A stretch of 64,000 bases of DNA. Source: Aldehydirespirator sp965220645 (lineage in GTDB: Bacteria > Actinomycetota > Acidimicrobiia > Acidimicrobiales > Aldehydirespiratoraceae). The position numbers and the translations under genes are program-made. The notes under the pieces are model-generated. The model had not been told where the DNA came from and did no database searches. It saw only the letters and a list, made by a program, of their open reading frames with translations. The stretch lies in assembly GCA_965220645.1 (NCBI GenBank), contig OZ244836.1, forward strand, positions 3,224,001 to 3,288,000, written 5' to 3'. Shown piece by piece: positions 15,871 to 24,971 of the stretch. Position 1 is the first letter of the stretch. The number at the start of each line of letters is the position of its first letter.

Positions 15871-16986
15871 CTAGCGGTCCTCGTCGAATTCCGCTTCGGG
15901 TCTCGGAGCGTGCTGCTCCTCGTGGAGCGCCCGGAAGATGGCCTGCTCAGCCTCAGACAGCGCCGTGGCTGCATGTCCACTGTCGTCACGCAACCATGTG
16001 GTCTGCTGCGGGAACGGGATCTCGATGCCGGCCGCGTCAAAGGCCTCCTTGAGGCGCAGGCGGATCTCGCGCTCCACGGCCCACTGCATCGACGGCTCGG
16101 TCTTGACCGCCAACCTGAGGCCGACACCCGACGCGCCCAGGCTCTGAATGCCGAAGACCGTCGGCATCTCGGAGAGTTCGTCGCCACCCCACTCCAGATC
16201 GTTCCAGAGTTCGTTGGCCACCTGCTGCATGACCCCCATCGCGACACGGACGTCGGTGTCGTAGGCCACCTCGATGTCGACCACGGCCTTGGACCAGAGC
16301 TGCGAGTAGTTGCCCACCCGGGCGATCTGGCCATTGGGGACGTGCCACACCGTGCCCCTGAGGTCGCGGATGGTGGTGGACCGCAGCGACACCTCCTCGA
16401 CGGTGCCCGAGGCGTAGCCGAGGTCGACCCAGTCGCCCACTCCGTAGTGGTCCTCGATCAGCATGAACAGGCCCGACAGGAAGTCCTTCACGATCGACTG
16501 GGCGCCGAAGCCCAAGGCCACGCCGCCGATGCTCGCGCCCGCGATCAGCGGCCCGAGATTCACACCGATCTCGCCCAGCACGATCAGCGCCGCGAAGCCC
16601 CAGACCAGCGCCACGGTCAGGCTGCGCAGCACTTGGCCCAGAGTCTCGGCCCGGGCCTCGGCCCGGGACCGCTCCGCCTCGTCGATCAGAGCCCGGCCGG
16701 GGCCCTTCTCCCGCAGCTTCTGCAGCCGCGCGCTGCTCGGCGCGGATACGATGCGCTTGGTGAACCGCACGATGGCCCGCTTGGCGATGCGAGTGACGAA
16801 CCAGGCCACCACCAGGATGAGCGCGATGCGGATGGGCCGGTCGAGAAGCCAGTCGGCCGCGGTGGCCAGCGCGTCGTTCTCGGTCCAGTCGTAGACCCGT
16901 TCGCAGACGAAGCCCCGATTCGACTCGCCGCAGGCTTCGGCGAGACCCGGATCGATGGAGGATTGCGCGAGGATGAGCATCGCCAC
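15871..16986 (-). CDS. mscS: MscS-family mechanosensitive channel
   Basis: A 371-residue small-conductance mechanosensitive channel, an inner-membrane valve that releases solutes on hypo-osmotic shock. Transmembrane segments are at about residues 50-70 (PIRIALILVVAWFVTRIA) and 120-150. The pore helix region IAGASIGGVALGFGAQSIVKD and the signature EDHYGVGDWVDLG are followed by the beta domain with VEEVSLRSTTIRDLRGTVWHVPNGQI. The C-terminal domain ends near IPFPQQT, with a charged tail. It is transcribed divergently from modA with a 49-bp gap. It fits functionally with the osmolyte importers further right. Confidence 0.92.
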   Translation of the reverse strand: MAMLILAQSSIDPGLAEACGESNRGFVCERVYDWTENDALATAADWLLDRPIRIALILVVAWFVTRIAKRAIVRFTKRIVSAPSSARLQKLREKGPGRALIDEAERSRAEARAETLGQVLRSLTVALVWGFAALIVLGEIGVNLGPLIAGASIGGVALGFGAQSIVKDFLSGLFMLIEDHYGVGDWVDLGYASGTVEEVSLRSTTIRDLRGTVWHVPNGQIARVGNYSQLWSKAVVDIEVAYDTDVRVAMGVMQQVANELWNDLEWGGDELSEMPTVFGIQSLGASGVGLRLAVKTEPSMQWAVEREIRLRLKEAFDAAGIEIPFPQQTTWLRDDSGHAATALSEAEQAIFRALHEEQHAPRPEAEFDEDR

Positions 16987-17035
16987 ACCCTAGGGGAACA
17001 ACGCCACATGACGGCCTCGGTAGATTCGGTCGCCT

Positions 17036-17839
17036 ATGAGGGCGGGCAGCGTCACCGGCAGTCATCACCGGAGGCAGGCCGTACGGCGGGTGATCGCGAC
17101 CGCGGCGGCGTCGGCTGCGATGCTCGCCGCGGGCTGCGGCGGCTCCGCGGACAGCGCGGCCGGGGAGGGCGATGTGGTGGTGATGGCCGCCTCGTCGCTC
17201 ACTGAGGTGATCGAGATCGTGTTCGGGGGCCGTGAGAGCGTCACTCCGGTGATCGCGGGAAGCTCGACGCTGGTGGCCCAGCTCGCAGCGGGTGCCGACG
17301 CCGACGTGCTGATCACCGCCAATGCGACCACCATGCAACGAGCCGTCTCCGAAGGGTCGGTCCGGGGGGAGCCCGTCCTGATCGCCAACAACACGCTCGT
17401 GCTCGCCACGCCAGCCGGCAATCCGGGCGGCGTCACCGGGCTCGCCGACCTGGCCCGCAGCGACCTGCTGATCGGCCTGTGCGCGGTGGAGGTCCCCTGC
17501 GGGGCACTGGCCGCACAGGCACTCAGCGATGCACAGGTCACGCCGTCCGCCGACACGCTGGAACGCAACGTGCGGGCCCTTGCAGCCAAGATCTCACTGG
17601 GTGAGCTCGATGCCGGGCTCGTGTACGCCACAGACGCGACAATGGCGGGACTCGCCACGGTCGACGCCCCCGAGCTGCGCAATCACCTCAACGGCTACTA
17701 CATAGCCTCGGTGTCGGCAGAGCCCCCGCCGGAGGTGCAAGCGGTGATCGACGACTTCACGGTGCTCGGCAGCGTCGGCTCCAAGGCCTTGTACGCATAC
17801 GGCTTCGGGGGATCCACCACCCGGCCAGTACCACTATGA
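17036..17839 (+). CDS. modA: Molybdate ABC transporter substrate-binding protein
   Basis: A 267-residue lipoprotein. The signal peptide ends at the lipobox LAAGC (cysteine near residue 33), and the mature part begins VVVMAASSLTEVIE, the typical ModA start. Oxyanion-contacting segments include IAGSSTLVAQLAAGADADVLITA (near residue 83) and ISLGELDAGLVYATDA (near 183). It binds molybdate or tungstate outside the membrane. ATG 17036 has TAGATT 9 nt upstream. The stop overlaps modB as ATGA, forming modABC. Confidence 0.92.
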   Translation: MRAGSVTGSHHRRQAVRRVIATAAASAAMLAAGCGGSADSAAGEGDVVVMAASSLTEVIEIVFGGRESVTPVIAGSSTLVAQLAAGADADVLITANATTMQRAVSEGSVRGEPVLIANNTLVLATPAGNPGGVTGLADLARSDLLIGLCAVEVPCGALAAQALSDAQVTPSADTLERNVRALAAKISLGELDAGLVYATDATMAGLATVDAPELRNHLNGYYIASVSAEPPPEVQAVIDDFTVLGSVGSKALYAYGFGGSTTRPVPL

Positions 17840-18708
17840 ACAGCCGCCGACGCCAAGTTCCTCGGCGCATACGGGTGCTGACGGCAGCAAATCCGGTCCG
17901 CAACACCGCCGCGCTCGGCCCAGCGCGGCCCGTCGGCCGGCCTCCCGCGGCTCTGACCGTTGTGGGGTTCGTGGCCCTAGGTCTGCTGGTGCTGCCCGTG
18001 GTCGGGCTGCTGCAGCGGGCACCGTGGTCGGCGCTGCCCTCGCTGCTGGGCGAGTCCGAGGTACTGGAAGCGCTGCGAGTGTCGCTGGTCGTCAGCCTGG
18101 CGGCCACCGCAGCGTGCGTGGTGCTGGGCCTACCCCTGGCCTTTGTCCTAGCCCGCAAACGGCTGCGGTTCCCGCGGTTGGTGCGGGCCGTGGTGATGCT
18201 GCCCATGGTGTTGCCGCCCGTGGTGGCTGGCACTGCGCTGCTGTTCGCGCTGGGTCGGCGGGGCCTGGTCGGCCAATGGTTGGACGCCTGGTTCGGTGTG
18301 CGCTTGCCGTTCACCACCGCCGGAGCGGTGGTGGCCGCCACGTTCGTGGCCCTCCCCTTCTTCGTGGTGACCGTCGAGGCCGCCCTGCGCCAGGCCGGCG
18401 ACGACCTCGACGAGGCGGCCGCAACCCTCGGCGCCGGTGCCTGGACCACCCTGATGCACGTCACGCTGCCCACGATCCGGCCCGCGCTGGCGGCCGGCAC
18501 CGCCCTGGCGTGGGCCCGAGCCCTCGGAGAGTTCGGGGCCACACTGACCTTCGCGGGCAACTTCCCCGGCCGCACCCGCACCCTGCCGCTGGAGACCTAT
18601 CTGGCCCTGGAGCGCAACCCCGAGGCGGCGGTGGCCATCAGCCTGGTCCTGATGGCGGTAGCCCTGGCCGTACTGGTGACTTTGCGCGATCGGTGGATGC
18701 CGCGATGA
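17836..18708 (+). CDS. modB: Molybdate ABC transporter permease
   Basis: A 290-residue inner-membrane permease with five to six transmembrane helices after a basic N-terminus. The EAA loop is LDEAAATLGAGAWTTLMHVTLPTI (about residues 193-216), followed by ARALGEFGATLTFAGNFPGRT, the hallmark of ModB. It conducts molybdate delivered by ModA and docks the ModC ATPase. Both gene ends overlap their neighbours by 4 nt (ATGA), so translation is coupled. Confidence 0.93.
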   Translation: MNSRRRQVPRRIRVLTAANPVRNTAALGPARPVGRPPAALTVVGFVALGLLVLPVVGLLQRAPWSALPSLLGESEVLEALRVSLVVSLAATAACVVLGLPLAFVLARKRLRFPRLVRAVVMLPMVLPPVVAGTALLFALGRRGLVGQWLDAWFGVRLPFTTAGAVVAATFVALPFFVVTVEAALRQAGDDLDEAAATLGAGAWTTLMHVTLPTIRPALAAGTALAWARALGEFGATLTFAGNFPGRTRTLPLETYLALERNPEAAVAISLVLMAVALAVLVTLRDRWMPR

Positions 18709-19748
18709 CGGTCGCATTCGACGGCTGGGTGGCCCGTCCGGGCTGGACGCTGAGGGTGGACGACCTGGAGATCGACGAGGGTGTGACCGCAGTGGTGGGC
18801 GCCAACGGCACCGGCAAGACGACGCTGGGGCGGACCGTGGCCGGGCTCGACCGCCTGGAACGGGGCCGCCTCGCCATCTCCGGGACCGTGGCCGACGACC
18901 CGGCGGCCGGCGTGTTCGTGCCCGCCCACCGGCGCCGCGTGGGCGTGGTGTTCCAGGACCATCGGCTCTTCGGCCACCTCAGGGTGATCGACAACGTGGC
19001 GTTCGGATTGCGCCGTTCGGGGACGGACCGGGCCGGCGCCCGCCAGCAATCCGGGGCCCTGCTCGAACGGGTCGGCCTGGACTCCTCGACGTGGCAGAGG
19101 CGCCCGGCCGCGCTGTCGGGCGGCCAGCGCCAGCGAGTGGCCATCGCCCGGGCCCTGGCTCCCGAGCCCGAGGTGCTGATCGTGGACGAGCCGCTGGCCT
19201 CGGTGGACTCCTCAGGCCGGGCCCAACTGCGCTCCCTGCTCGGCGAGTCGCCGGCCCGGCACACGCTGCTGATAACCCACGACCCGGTGGACGTGGCCAC
19301 GCTGGCCCGGCGGATGGTGGTGCTCGACGCCGGCGCCGTGGCCAGCCGGGGCTCAGTGGCGGCTGTGACGGCCTCGCCGGGCTGCGAGTGGGCGGCCAGC
19401 TTCCTGGGCGCCAACGTGGTCTCGGGCCGGGCTGCGGGCACATCGGTCACCACCGAGGGCGGTCTGGTGCTCACCGTGGCTGAAGAAGCCACCGGATCCG
19501 TGTACGTCACGTTCCCCGCCCATGCGGTCACCCTGCACCCTGACCGTCCCGCGGGCAGCGCCCGAAACGCATGGCAGGCCGAGCTTCGGAGGGTCGACGT
19601 CGACGGGGAACGGGCCCGGGTGCACCTGGGAGGCCCGCTCGAGGTCCGGGCCGACGTGACCCGCCGCTCCGCCGACGAACTGAGCCTGCGGCCTGGCCTC
19701 ACCGTCTGGGCATCCCTCAAGGCCACCGAACTGACTGTCGTTGCCTGA
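18705..19748 (+). CDS. modC: Molybdate ABC transporter ATP-binding protein
   Basis: A 347-residue ATPase with a C-terminal molybdate-binding-like (TOBE/MOP) domain. Walker A GANGTGKTT near residue 30, signature LSGGQRQRVAIARAL near 131, Walker B VLIVDEPLASVD near 152, H-loop LLITHDP; the TOBE part covers about residues 235-345. ATG 18705 overlaps the modB stop. A longer open frame runs upstream inside modB but has no domain content. It energises molybdate uptake for molybdenum-cofactor enzymes, none of which is in this window. Confidence 0.93.
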   Translation: MTVAFDGWVARPGWTLRVDDLEIDEGVTAVVGANGTGKTTLGRTVAGLDRLERGRLAISGTVADDPAAGVFVPAHRRRVGVVFQDHRLFGHLRVIDNVAFGLRRSGTDRAGARQQSGALLERVGLDSSTWQRRPAALSGGQRQRVAIARALAPEPEVLIVDEPLASVDSSGRAQLRSLLGESPARHTLLITHDPVDVATLARRMVVLDAGAVASRGSVAAVTASPGCEWAASFLGANVVSGRAAGTSVTTEGGLVLTVAEEATGSVYVTFPAHAVTLHPDRPAGSARNAWQAELRRVDVDGERARVHLGGPLEVRADVTRRSADELSLRPGLTVWASLKATELTVVA

Positions 19749-19766
19749 TAAACAAGGACCGAGTGC

Positions 19767-19797
19767 TTGTAAAATGCTGGCGATGCAGGCATAATGC
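19767..19797 (+). promoter_or_regulatory. vapBC promoter/operator, leaderless
   Basis: TTGTAA (19767-19772) lies 17 bp before CATAAT (19790-19795), which is followed by exactly 6 nt and then the vapB ATG at 19802, so the transcript should begin at the start codon. The palindrome GCATAATGC (19789-19797) overlaps the -10, a natural site for VapB autorepression. AATGCTGGC occurs twice (19773-19781 and 19793-19801). Confidence 0.6.
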
Positions 19798-19801
19798 TGG
19801 C

Positions 19802-20038
19802 ATGGCTGTGCAGATCACGATCCGGGGCGTGCCCGAGGAAGTCCGCGATGAACTGGCGGCCCGGGCCGCGCTCAAGCGCCAATCCATGCAGGAGTACTTG
19901 CGAGAGGAACTGGAGCGGCTCGCGGCCCTGCCCTCAATCGAAACCGTCCTGGAGGAGGCTCGGCGCCGGATCGAAGCGTCAGACTCCAACATCACCACCG
20001 CGCAGATCCTCGAAGCACGCGACGCCGACCGCAGGTGA
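19802..20038 (+). CDS. vapB: VapB/FitA-like antitoxin
   Basis: A 78-residue antitoxin. The N-terminal ribbon-helix-helix DNA-binding part is VQITIRGVPEEVRDELAARAALKRQSMQEYL, and the C-terminal acidic helix region (IETVLEEARRRIEASD) would wrap the toxin. It should neutralise the downstream PIN-domain RNase and repress its own promoter. ATG 19802 is chosen because the similarity starts there and a leaderless promoter is correctly spaced. The stop overlaps the vapC start as GTGA. Confidence 0.88.
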   Translation: MAVQITIRGVPEEVRDELAARAALKRQSMQEYLREELERLAALPSIETVLEEARRRIEASDSNITTAQILEARDADRR

Positions 20039-20436
20039 GCGCGGTCGTTGACGCGTCGGTGCTTGTCACCGCGCTGGTCGCTCGACTTGACGGCCCCTGG
20101 GCCCGGGCTTCCATCTCACAGGACGCCCTAGCCGCACCCGAGCTGGCCCTGGCCGAAGCCACCAACATCCTTCGCCGGATGGAGCTGTCCGGAACGGTTT
20201 CGCGCCTGGAAGCGACGGCGGCCCACCGCGACCTGCTCCGGCTCAAGATCGAGCTCTATCCGTTCGCGCCCTTCGCGGGGCGCGTGTGGGATCTCCGGGC
20301 CAACCTCACCGTCTACGACGCCTGGTACGTGGCGCTGGCCGAAGCGCTCGACTGGCCGCTGCTCACGCTCGACCGCCGGCTCAGCCGAGCAAGCGGCCCC
20401 CAATGCGAGGTGATCGTTCCCCCGGTCGACGCCTGA
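20035..20436 (+). CDS. vapC: VapC-type PIN-domain toxin RNase
   Basis: A 133-residue PIN-domain endoribonuclease. The acidic active-site residues are all present: Asp6 (VVDASV), Glu41 (LALAEATN), Asp95 (TVYDAWYVALAE) and Asp113 (LTLDRRL). The toxin probably cleaves tRNA or rRNA when freed from VapB. It starts with GTG overlapping the vapB stop, the standard coupled arrangement. The intact catalytic set suggests a functional module. Confidence 0.9.
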   Translation: MSAVVDASVLVTALVARLDGPWARASISQDALAAPELALAEATNILRRMELSGTVSRLEATAAHRDLLRLKIELYPFAPFAGRVWDLRANLTVYDAWYVALAEALDWPLLTLDRRLSRASGPQCEVIVPPVDA

Positions 20437-20533
20437 GCCCGGTCCCACCGTTCTGTGCGCAAATGTGCCGATCCAGGCGGCATGCCTGCACGGAGAACGG
20501 CCAGGATCGTGCCCGCGGTGCCAGAATGCGGGC

Positions 20534-21427
20534 ATGACCATGGTGGCCACGGTGAGGAAGGTGGTCGTCGTCGGCTCGTACCCGGCGGTCGTGGTGACCA
20601 CGTTCGGGGTGTTCGGCCTGCTCGTCGCGGTGGGAATGCACGTGACGCCGGCGTCCTACCTTGCCGGGGTGGTGGCCGCGGGCCTGGTGACCTGGCACGA
20701 GGCCGTCCTGCCCTACCGGGAGCAATGGCGGCCGGCCCGCCGCGAGGTGGGCGCGGACCTGCTGTTCATCCTGGTCGTGCAGATGGCGATGCCCTTCCTG
20801 CTGTCGCTGGCCGCCACAATCTGGGTGGCTGAATGGCTGAGTTCCAGCGGATGGGCAGTCGACGGGCTGTGGCCGCACGGGCTGCCAGTGGCGGCGCAGG
20901 TGGTGATGATGCTGCTGGCCGCCGACTTCGCCCGGTACTGGCTGCACCGGGCCTTCCACCGCTACGAGCCCATGTGGCGCTACCACGCCGTCCATCACTC
21001 GCCGCACCGCCTCTACTGGCTGAACGTCGCCCGGTTCCACCCCTTCGAGAAGGCGGTCCAGTACGCGCTCGACGCCCTCCCGTTCGCGCTGGTGGGCGTG
21101 TCCGGCGAGGTCCTGGCCGCCTATTTCGTGTTCTACGCCGTCAACGGGTTCTTCCAGCATTCGAACTGCCACGTGCGGCTCGGGCCCCTCAACTACCTCA
21201 TCAGCGGCCCTGAGCTGCACCGCTGGCACCATTCGGAGCTTCCGGCTGAGTCCAACAACAACTACGGCAACAACCTGATCGTATGGGACGTGCTGTTCGG
21301 TACCCGGTTCCTGCCCTCGGGCCGGGAGGTTGGCGATCTCGGTCTCGTCAACCGGAACTACCCCGGGGGGTTCTGGACCCAGATGCGGACACCGTTCATC
21401 GACAACCTGGACCGGGCGGAGACGTGA
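20534..21427 (+). CDS. Fatty-acid hydroxylase/sterol desaturase-superfamily membrane protein
   Basis: An integral membrane di-iron oxygenase-type protein of about 297 residues. The three histidine clusters are present: DFARYWLHRAFH (near residue 135), HAVHHSPHR (near 152) and HRWHHSE (near 229). At least four hydrophobic segments lie in the N-terminal half. The frame is open back to 20465, but ATG 20534 is preferred because CAGAAT ends 6 nt before it. It would hydroxylate or desaturate a lipid or isoprenoid chain. It is translationally coupled (TGATG) to the GH3 gene and heads a four-gene operon, suggesting that it makes or modifies the acid later conjugated. Confidence 0.85.
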   Translation: MTMVATVRKVVVVGSYPAVVVTTFGVFGLLVAVGMHVTPASYLAGVVAAGLVTWHEAVLPYREQWRPARREVGADLLFILVVQMAMPFLLSLAATIWVAEWLSSSGWAVDGLWPHGLPVAAQVVMMLLAADFARYWLHRAFHRYEPMWRYHAVHHSPHRLYWLNVARFHPFEKAVQYALDALPFALVGVSGEVLAAYFVFYAVNGFFQHSNCHVRLGPLNYLISGPELHRWHHSELPAESNNNYGNNLIVWDVLFGTRFLPSGREVGDLGLVNRNYPGGFWTQMRTPFIDNLDRAET

Positions 21428-23148
21428 TGCGGACACGAGCCCGTCCGCGGCGGGGCGGCCGGCTGATGCCCGGCGGCATCGGCTACCTCGCCCTAAGGGG
21501 GGCTCTGGCCGCGACCCAAGAGCCCCGCCTCCGCCGTCTGCTGCGCTCAGCCGAGGCGCCCGAGGAGGCCCAGGCGGCGCTGCTCCGGCGGATCCTGGCG
21601 ACCAACGCGGGCACCGCCTTCGGTGCCGAGCACCGGTTCGAGGCGATCCGCACCGTCGACGACTACCGCCGGGCCGTGCCGGTGCAGACCTATGAGGACC
21701 TGCGCCATCACGTGGAGCGCCAGGAACTGACGGGCGAGACCTGCCTCACCGCCGAGCAGCCGGTGTTCTACAACCGCACCAGCGGCACGGGAGGCACCCC
21801 CAAGAACATCCCGGTCACGCCGTCGGGACTCAAGCGGCTGAAGGCCCACCAGCGTCTGGCCACCCACGTCTGGTCCAAGGGCGCGCCCATCCTCTCGGGC
21901 AAGGTCTTCGCGGTCGGCGGCGCAGCCGTGGAGGGCCACATGCCCGGGGGTACGCCCTACGGCTCGGCCTCCGGGAAGCTGCACGAGAACCAGCCGGGGC
22001 TGCTGAAGCGGCGCTACACGCTGCCGACATCCCTCACCGCGGTCACCGACTACGAGGCCCGCTACCTGATCATGGCCGTTCTGGGCCTGGCCGATCCCGA
22101 GGTGACCTGCGTCGCGACGGCCAACCCCTCCACCCTCACCCGGCTGCTCGCGGTGATCGACCAGCACGCAGAGACCGTGCTGGCGACCGTCGCCGCCGGC
22201 AGGCTGCCCGCCGAGCTGGCCGCATTGCTGGACCCCGACGACCAAACGGGGCTACAGCCCCGTCCGGAACGGGCCGAACAGCTCGGGAGGCGACTGGACC
22301 GAGCCGGCCGGCTCACCTACGCCGACATCTGGCCCGACCTCGCCGGCGTCGTGACGTGGACCGGCGGCAGCTGCGCCGTGGCCGCGGCCAACCTCGAGCC
22401 ATCCCTCCCAGAGTCGTGCCTGGTGATCGAGGTCGGCTGGGTGGCCAGCGAGATGCAGGGCACAACCAGTGTCGACGCCGCGTCCAACACATGCCTGCCG
22501 GTGCTGGGCGACACCTTCTTCGAGTTCGCCGAACGCGCTGCATGGGACGCCGGCGACGCTGAGATGCTGTCGCCGAGCGAGCTCGAGACAGGCCGCGACT
22601 ACAACGTGGTGGTGACCACCGGCGACGGGCTCTACCGCTACGACATGAGCGACATCGTCCGGGTCACCGGCTGGGTGGGCGCCACCCCGACCCTGGTCTT
22701 CGTGCAGAAGGGCAGCGGGATAACCAGCATCACCGGCGAGAAGCTCCACGAGGGGCAGGTGCTGGACGCGGTCTGCGGCGTGCTGGCCGAACGCTCCGTC
22801 GCCTCGGGCTTCTTCGTCATGCTGGCCGACGTCGACGCGGCCGCCTACACGCTCTACCTGGAAGAGGATGCCGCACCTGGCCGACGACTGGACGGGGCCC
22901 AGGACCGGCTCGCCCTCGCGACGGAGGTCGACGCCCGACTGCGCGCCGCCAACATCGAGTACGGCGCCAAGCGGGCCAGCGGGAGGCTCGAACCGCTGGC
23001 CCTGCGCCGGCTTCGCGCCGGGACCGGTGCGGAGTACCGCCGGCGACAGGTGGCGGCCGGCCAGCGCGACGTGCAGTTCAAGTACCTGCACGTGCAGTAC
23101 CGCCACGACTGCGCCTTCGACTTCCAAGCCTTCGCCGAGCCGGACTGA
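21427..23148 (+). CDS. GH3-family acyl-acid amido synthetase
   Basis: A 573-residue adenylate-forming enzyme of the GH3 type, best known from plants, where it joins amino acids to jasmonate or auxin. Motifs: FYNRTSGTGGTPKNIPVT (phosphate-binding, near residue 116), GGSCAVAAANLEP, SEMQGTTS, GDGLYRYDMSDIVRV (near 400), and KGSGITSITGEKLHEGQV (near 430). Bacterial members are uncommon and mostly uncharacterised. ATG 21427 overlaps the upstream stop codon. Its partners (oxygenase, enolase-superfamily enzyme, small membrane protein) suggest biosynthesis of an N-acyl amino acid or similar amide. Both substrates are unknown. Confidence 0.85.
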   Translation: MRTRARPRRGGRLMPGGIGYLALRGALAATQEPRLRRLLRSAEAPEEAQAALLRRILATNAGTAFGAEHRFEAIRTVDDYRRAVPVQTYEDLRHHVERQELTGETCLTAEQPVFYNRTSGTGGTPKNIPVTPSGLKRLKAHQRLATHVWSKGAPILSGKVFAVGGAAVEGHMPGGTPYGSASGKLHENQPGLLKRRYTLPTSLTAVTDYEARYLIMAVLGLADPEVTCVATANPSTLTRLLAVIDQHAETVLATVAAGRLPAELAALLDPDDQTGLQPRPERAEQLGRRLDRAGRLTYADIWPDLAGVVTWTGGSCAVAAANLEPSLPESCLVIEVGWVASEMQGTTSVDAASNTCLPVLGDTFFEFAERAAWDAGDAEMLSPSELETGRDYNVVVTTGDGLYRYDMSDIVRVTGWVGATPTLVFVQKGSGITSITGEKLHEGQVLDAVCGVLAERSVASGFFVMLADVDAAAYTLYLEEDAAPGRRLDGAQDRLALATEVDARLRAANIEYGAKRASGRLEPLALRRLRAGTGAEYRRRQVAAGQRDVQFKYLHVQYRHDCAFDFQAFAEPD

Positions 23149-23163
23149 GGAGACTCTCGGCGG

Positions 23164-24315
23164 ATGCGGATCGAGCGGTTCGACGTGCTCACGTTCAACG
23201 TGCCGTTCCGGACGGTGTTCCGCCATGCATCCGCGAACCGGCGCAGGGCCCGCAACCTGATCGTTGCCGCCCGCGGGCCGGACGGGATCACCGGCTGGGG
23301 CGAGAGCTGCCCCCGCCCCTACGTCACCGGCGAGACCATCGACGGCGCGGCTGCGTTCATCCTTGAACACCGGGCAGCGATGGAGGCCGAGATCGCCGAT
23401 GTGGCGAGCTTGCAGGCCTGGATCGCCGGCCATCGTGTCGCCATCGACCGCAACCCGGCGGCGTTCTGCGCAGTGGAAATCGCCTTGCTGGACCTGATGG
23501 GCAAGATCGAGGGACGAGCGGCCGAGGATCTGTTGGACGTCGCCAGACCAACCGGCGACTTTCGATACTCAGCCGTGCTGGGTGACTCGCCCTGGCTCGT
23601 CTACCGCCAGCAGTGCCGTCGCTATCTCGCCGACGGGTTCCGCGACTTCAAGGTCAAGGCGTCCGGCGACCTGCGCCGCGATAGGCGAAAGATGCGAACT
23701 CTCGCCGACCGGGACTCGACTTCGAGCGACGGTTTGCGGGTGCGGATCGACGCCAACAACCTCTGGCAGTCCCCCGACGTGTGCATCGACCACATCGGCG
23801 GTCTGGGTCTCGACCTGTTCGCGGTCGAGGAGCCGCTCCAGGCCGACAACCTCGACGGGTTCCGGCGGGTGTCCGACGGGTGCGGAACCCGGATCGTGCT
23901 TGACGAGAGCCTGCTGCGGGCCGGCCAGCTCGACGCAATCGCCGGCGACCCGGCCCGATGGATTGCCAATGTGCGGGTGTCGAAGATGGGCGGCGTCATC
24001 CGCGCGCTGGACGTCGTTGGGAGGGCAGCTGAACTGGGAATCGGTGTGATCGTCGGATGCCAGGTGGGAGAGACCAGCATCCTCACCCGGGCTGCGCTGG
24101 CGGTGATGCAGGCAGCCAAGCCGGGCCTGCTTGCGGCCGAGGGCGCATTCGGCACCAACCTGCTGGATCGCGACCTGACGACCGCCACCATCATGTTCGG
24201 CCCTGCGGGAGTGCTCTCGACCAACGAGGCGGTCGACGCTGACCGCGGCGGCTTCGGACTGGCCGTCGACGAGCGGGCCACTCCCGGCCTCAAGCACGTG
24301 GACGGGCCATCGTGA
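23164..24315 (+). CDS. Enolase-superfamily (mandelate racemase/muconate lactonizing) enzyme
   Basis: A 383-residue TIM-barrel enzyme. Catalytic residues typical of the muconate-lactonizing/dipeptide epimerase subgroup are visible: FKVKASGD (KxK lysines near 162-164), metal ligands in RIDANN (near 195), AVEEPL (near 222) and LDESL (near 248), and the opposite lysine in VSKMGG (near 273). Such enzymes abstract a proton alpha to a carboxylate, for example epimerising L-Ala-D/L-Glu-type dipeptides. Sitting next to a GH3 amido synthetase, it may epimerise the amino-acid part of an acyl-amide product (inference). Gaps are 15 bp upstream and a 4-nt GTGA overlap downstream. Confidence 0.85.
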   Translation: MRIERFDVLTFNVPFRTVFRHASANRRRARNLIVAARGPDGITGWGESCPRPYVTGETIDGAAAFILEHRAAMEAEIADVASLQAWIAGHRVAIDRNPAAFCAVEIALLDLMGKIEGRAAEDLLDVARPTGDFRYSAVLGDSPWLVYRQQCRRYLADGFRDFKVKASGDLRRDRRKMRTLADRDSTSSDGLRVRIDANNLWQSPDVCIDHIGGLGLDLFAVEEPLQADNLDGFRRVSDGCGTRIVLDESLLRAGQLDAIAGDPARWIANVRVSKMGGVIRALDVVGRAAELGIGVIVGCQVGETSILTRAALAVMQAAKPGLLAAEGAFGTNLLDRDLTTATIMFGPAGVLSTNEAVDADRGGFGLAVDERATPGLKHVDGPS

Positions 24316-24731
24316 CTCACCGTCACTTGGTGTGGTCCACCGCCGGGCTGAGCCTCGTGTTCCTGGCCCGGGTGGTCAGCCAGGCTGTTCAGAACTGGGC
24401 TCCGGTGTCGTTTCTCCCGCCCTTCGACGACTTCCAGGGAAGTGGCCTGCCGTACTCGGCGCTGCTGTCAGCGCAGATCGCCATACTTGTGCTTCTGGCA
24501 GTGGTGGTTACCCGGATGCACCGCGGCAAGGGCCTGATAGGCCCACGCCTGATCGTGCCGGTGCTTGTCGCAGGGGGCGTCTATTTCGCGGTGATGGCCG
24601 TCCGGCTGGTGCTCGGGCTAAGCGTGCTGTCGCACTCCGGATGGTTCAGCACATGGATACCGACGGTGTTCCACTTGGTGCTCGCCAGCCTGATCATGCT
24701 GATCGGCGCCTACCAGCGCCGCGCGGGCTGA
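24312..24731 (+). CDS. Small four-helix membrane protein, unknown
   Basis: A 139-residue protein with four predicted transmembrane helices (about residues 8-25, 48-66, 78-100 and 113-132) and short loops. No family is recognised. GTG 24312 overlaps the preceding stop codon, so it is translated with the GH3/enolase-superfamily operon and may be an accessory or export component for the same product. It is not a known transporter fold by eye. Confidence 0.65.
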   Translation: MTHRHLVWSTAGLSLVFLARVVSQAVQNWAPVSFLPPFDDFQGSGLPYSALLSAQIAILVLLAVVVTRMHRGKGLIGPRLIVPVLVAGGVYFAVMAVRLVLGLSVLSHSGWFSTWIPTVFHLVLASLIMLIGAYQRRAG

Positions 24732-24971
24732 TCGGCATGCGGCACGGCTGAAGGCCCTGCGCTGTCGCCTCGCTCGGCGAGCATTGATACTGCCAGCCAA
24801 CCGCGACGCGCGGTGGCGGTGATGCGCACCTCCTCCCCCCGGTAGTGCGCACCACCGCCCCGCTAGGTGACCGAATGCCCACGCGGCCTCGGTCAAAGCA
24901 GAAAGATCTGATTCCATGTTCGCGCACTCTGGGAGCGCTGACAACCCGAGCGCTTCACAAGGCGCCTCTGC

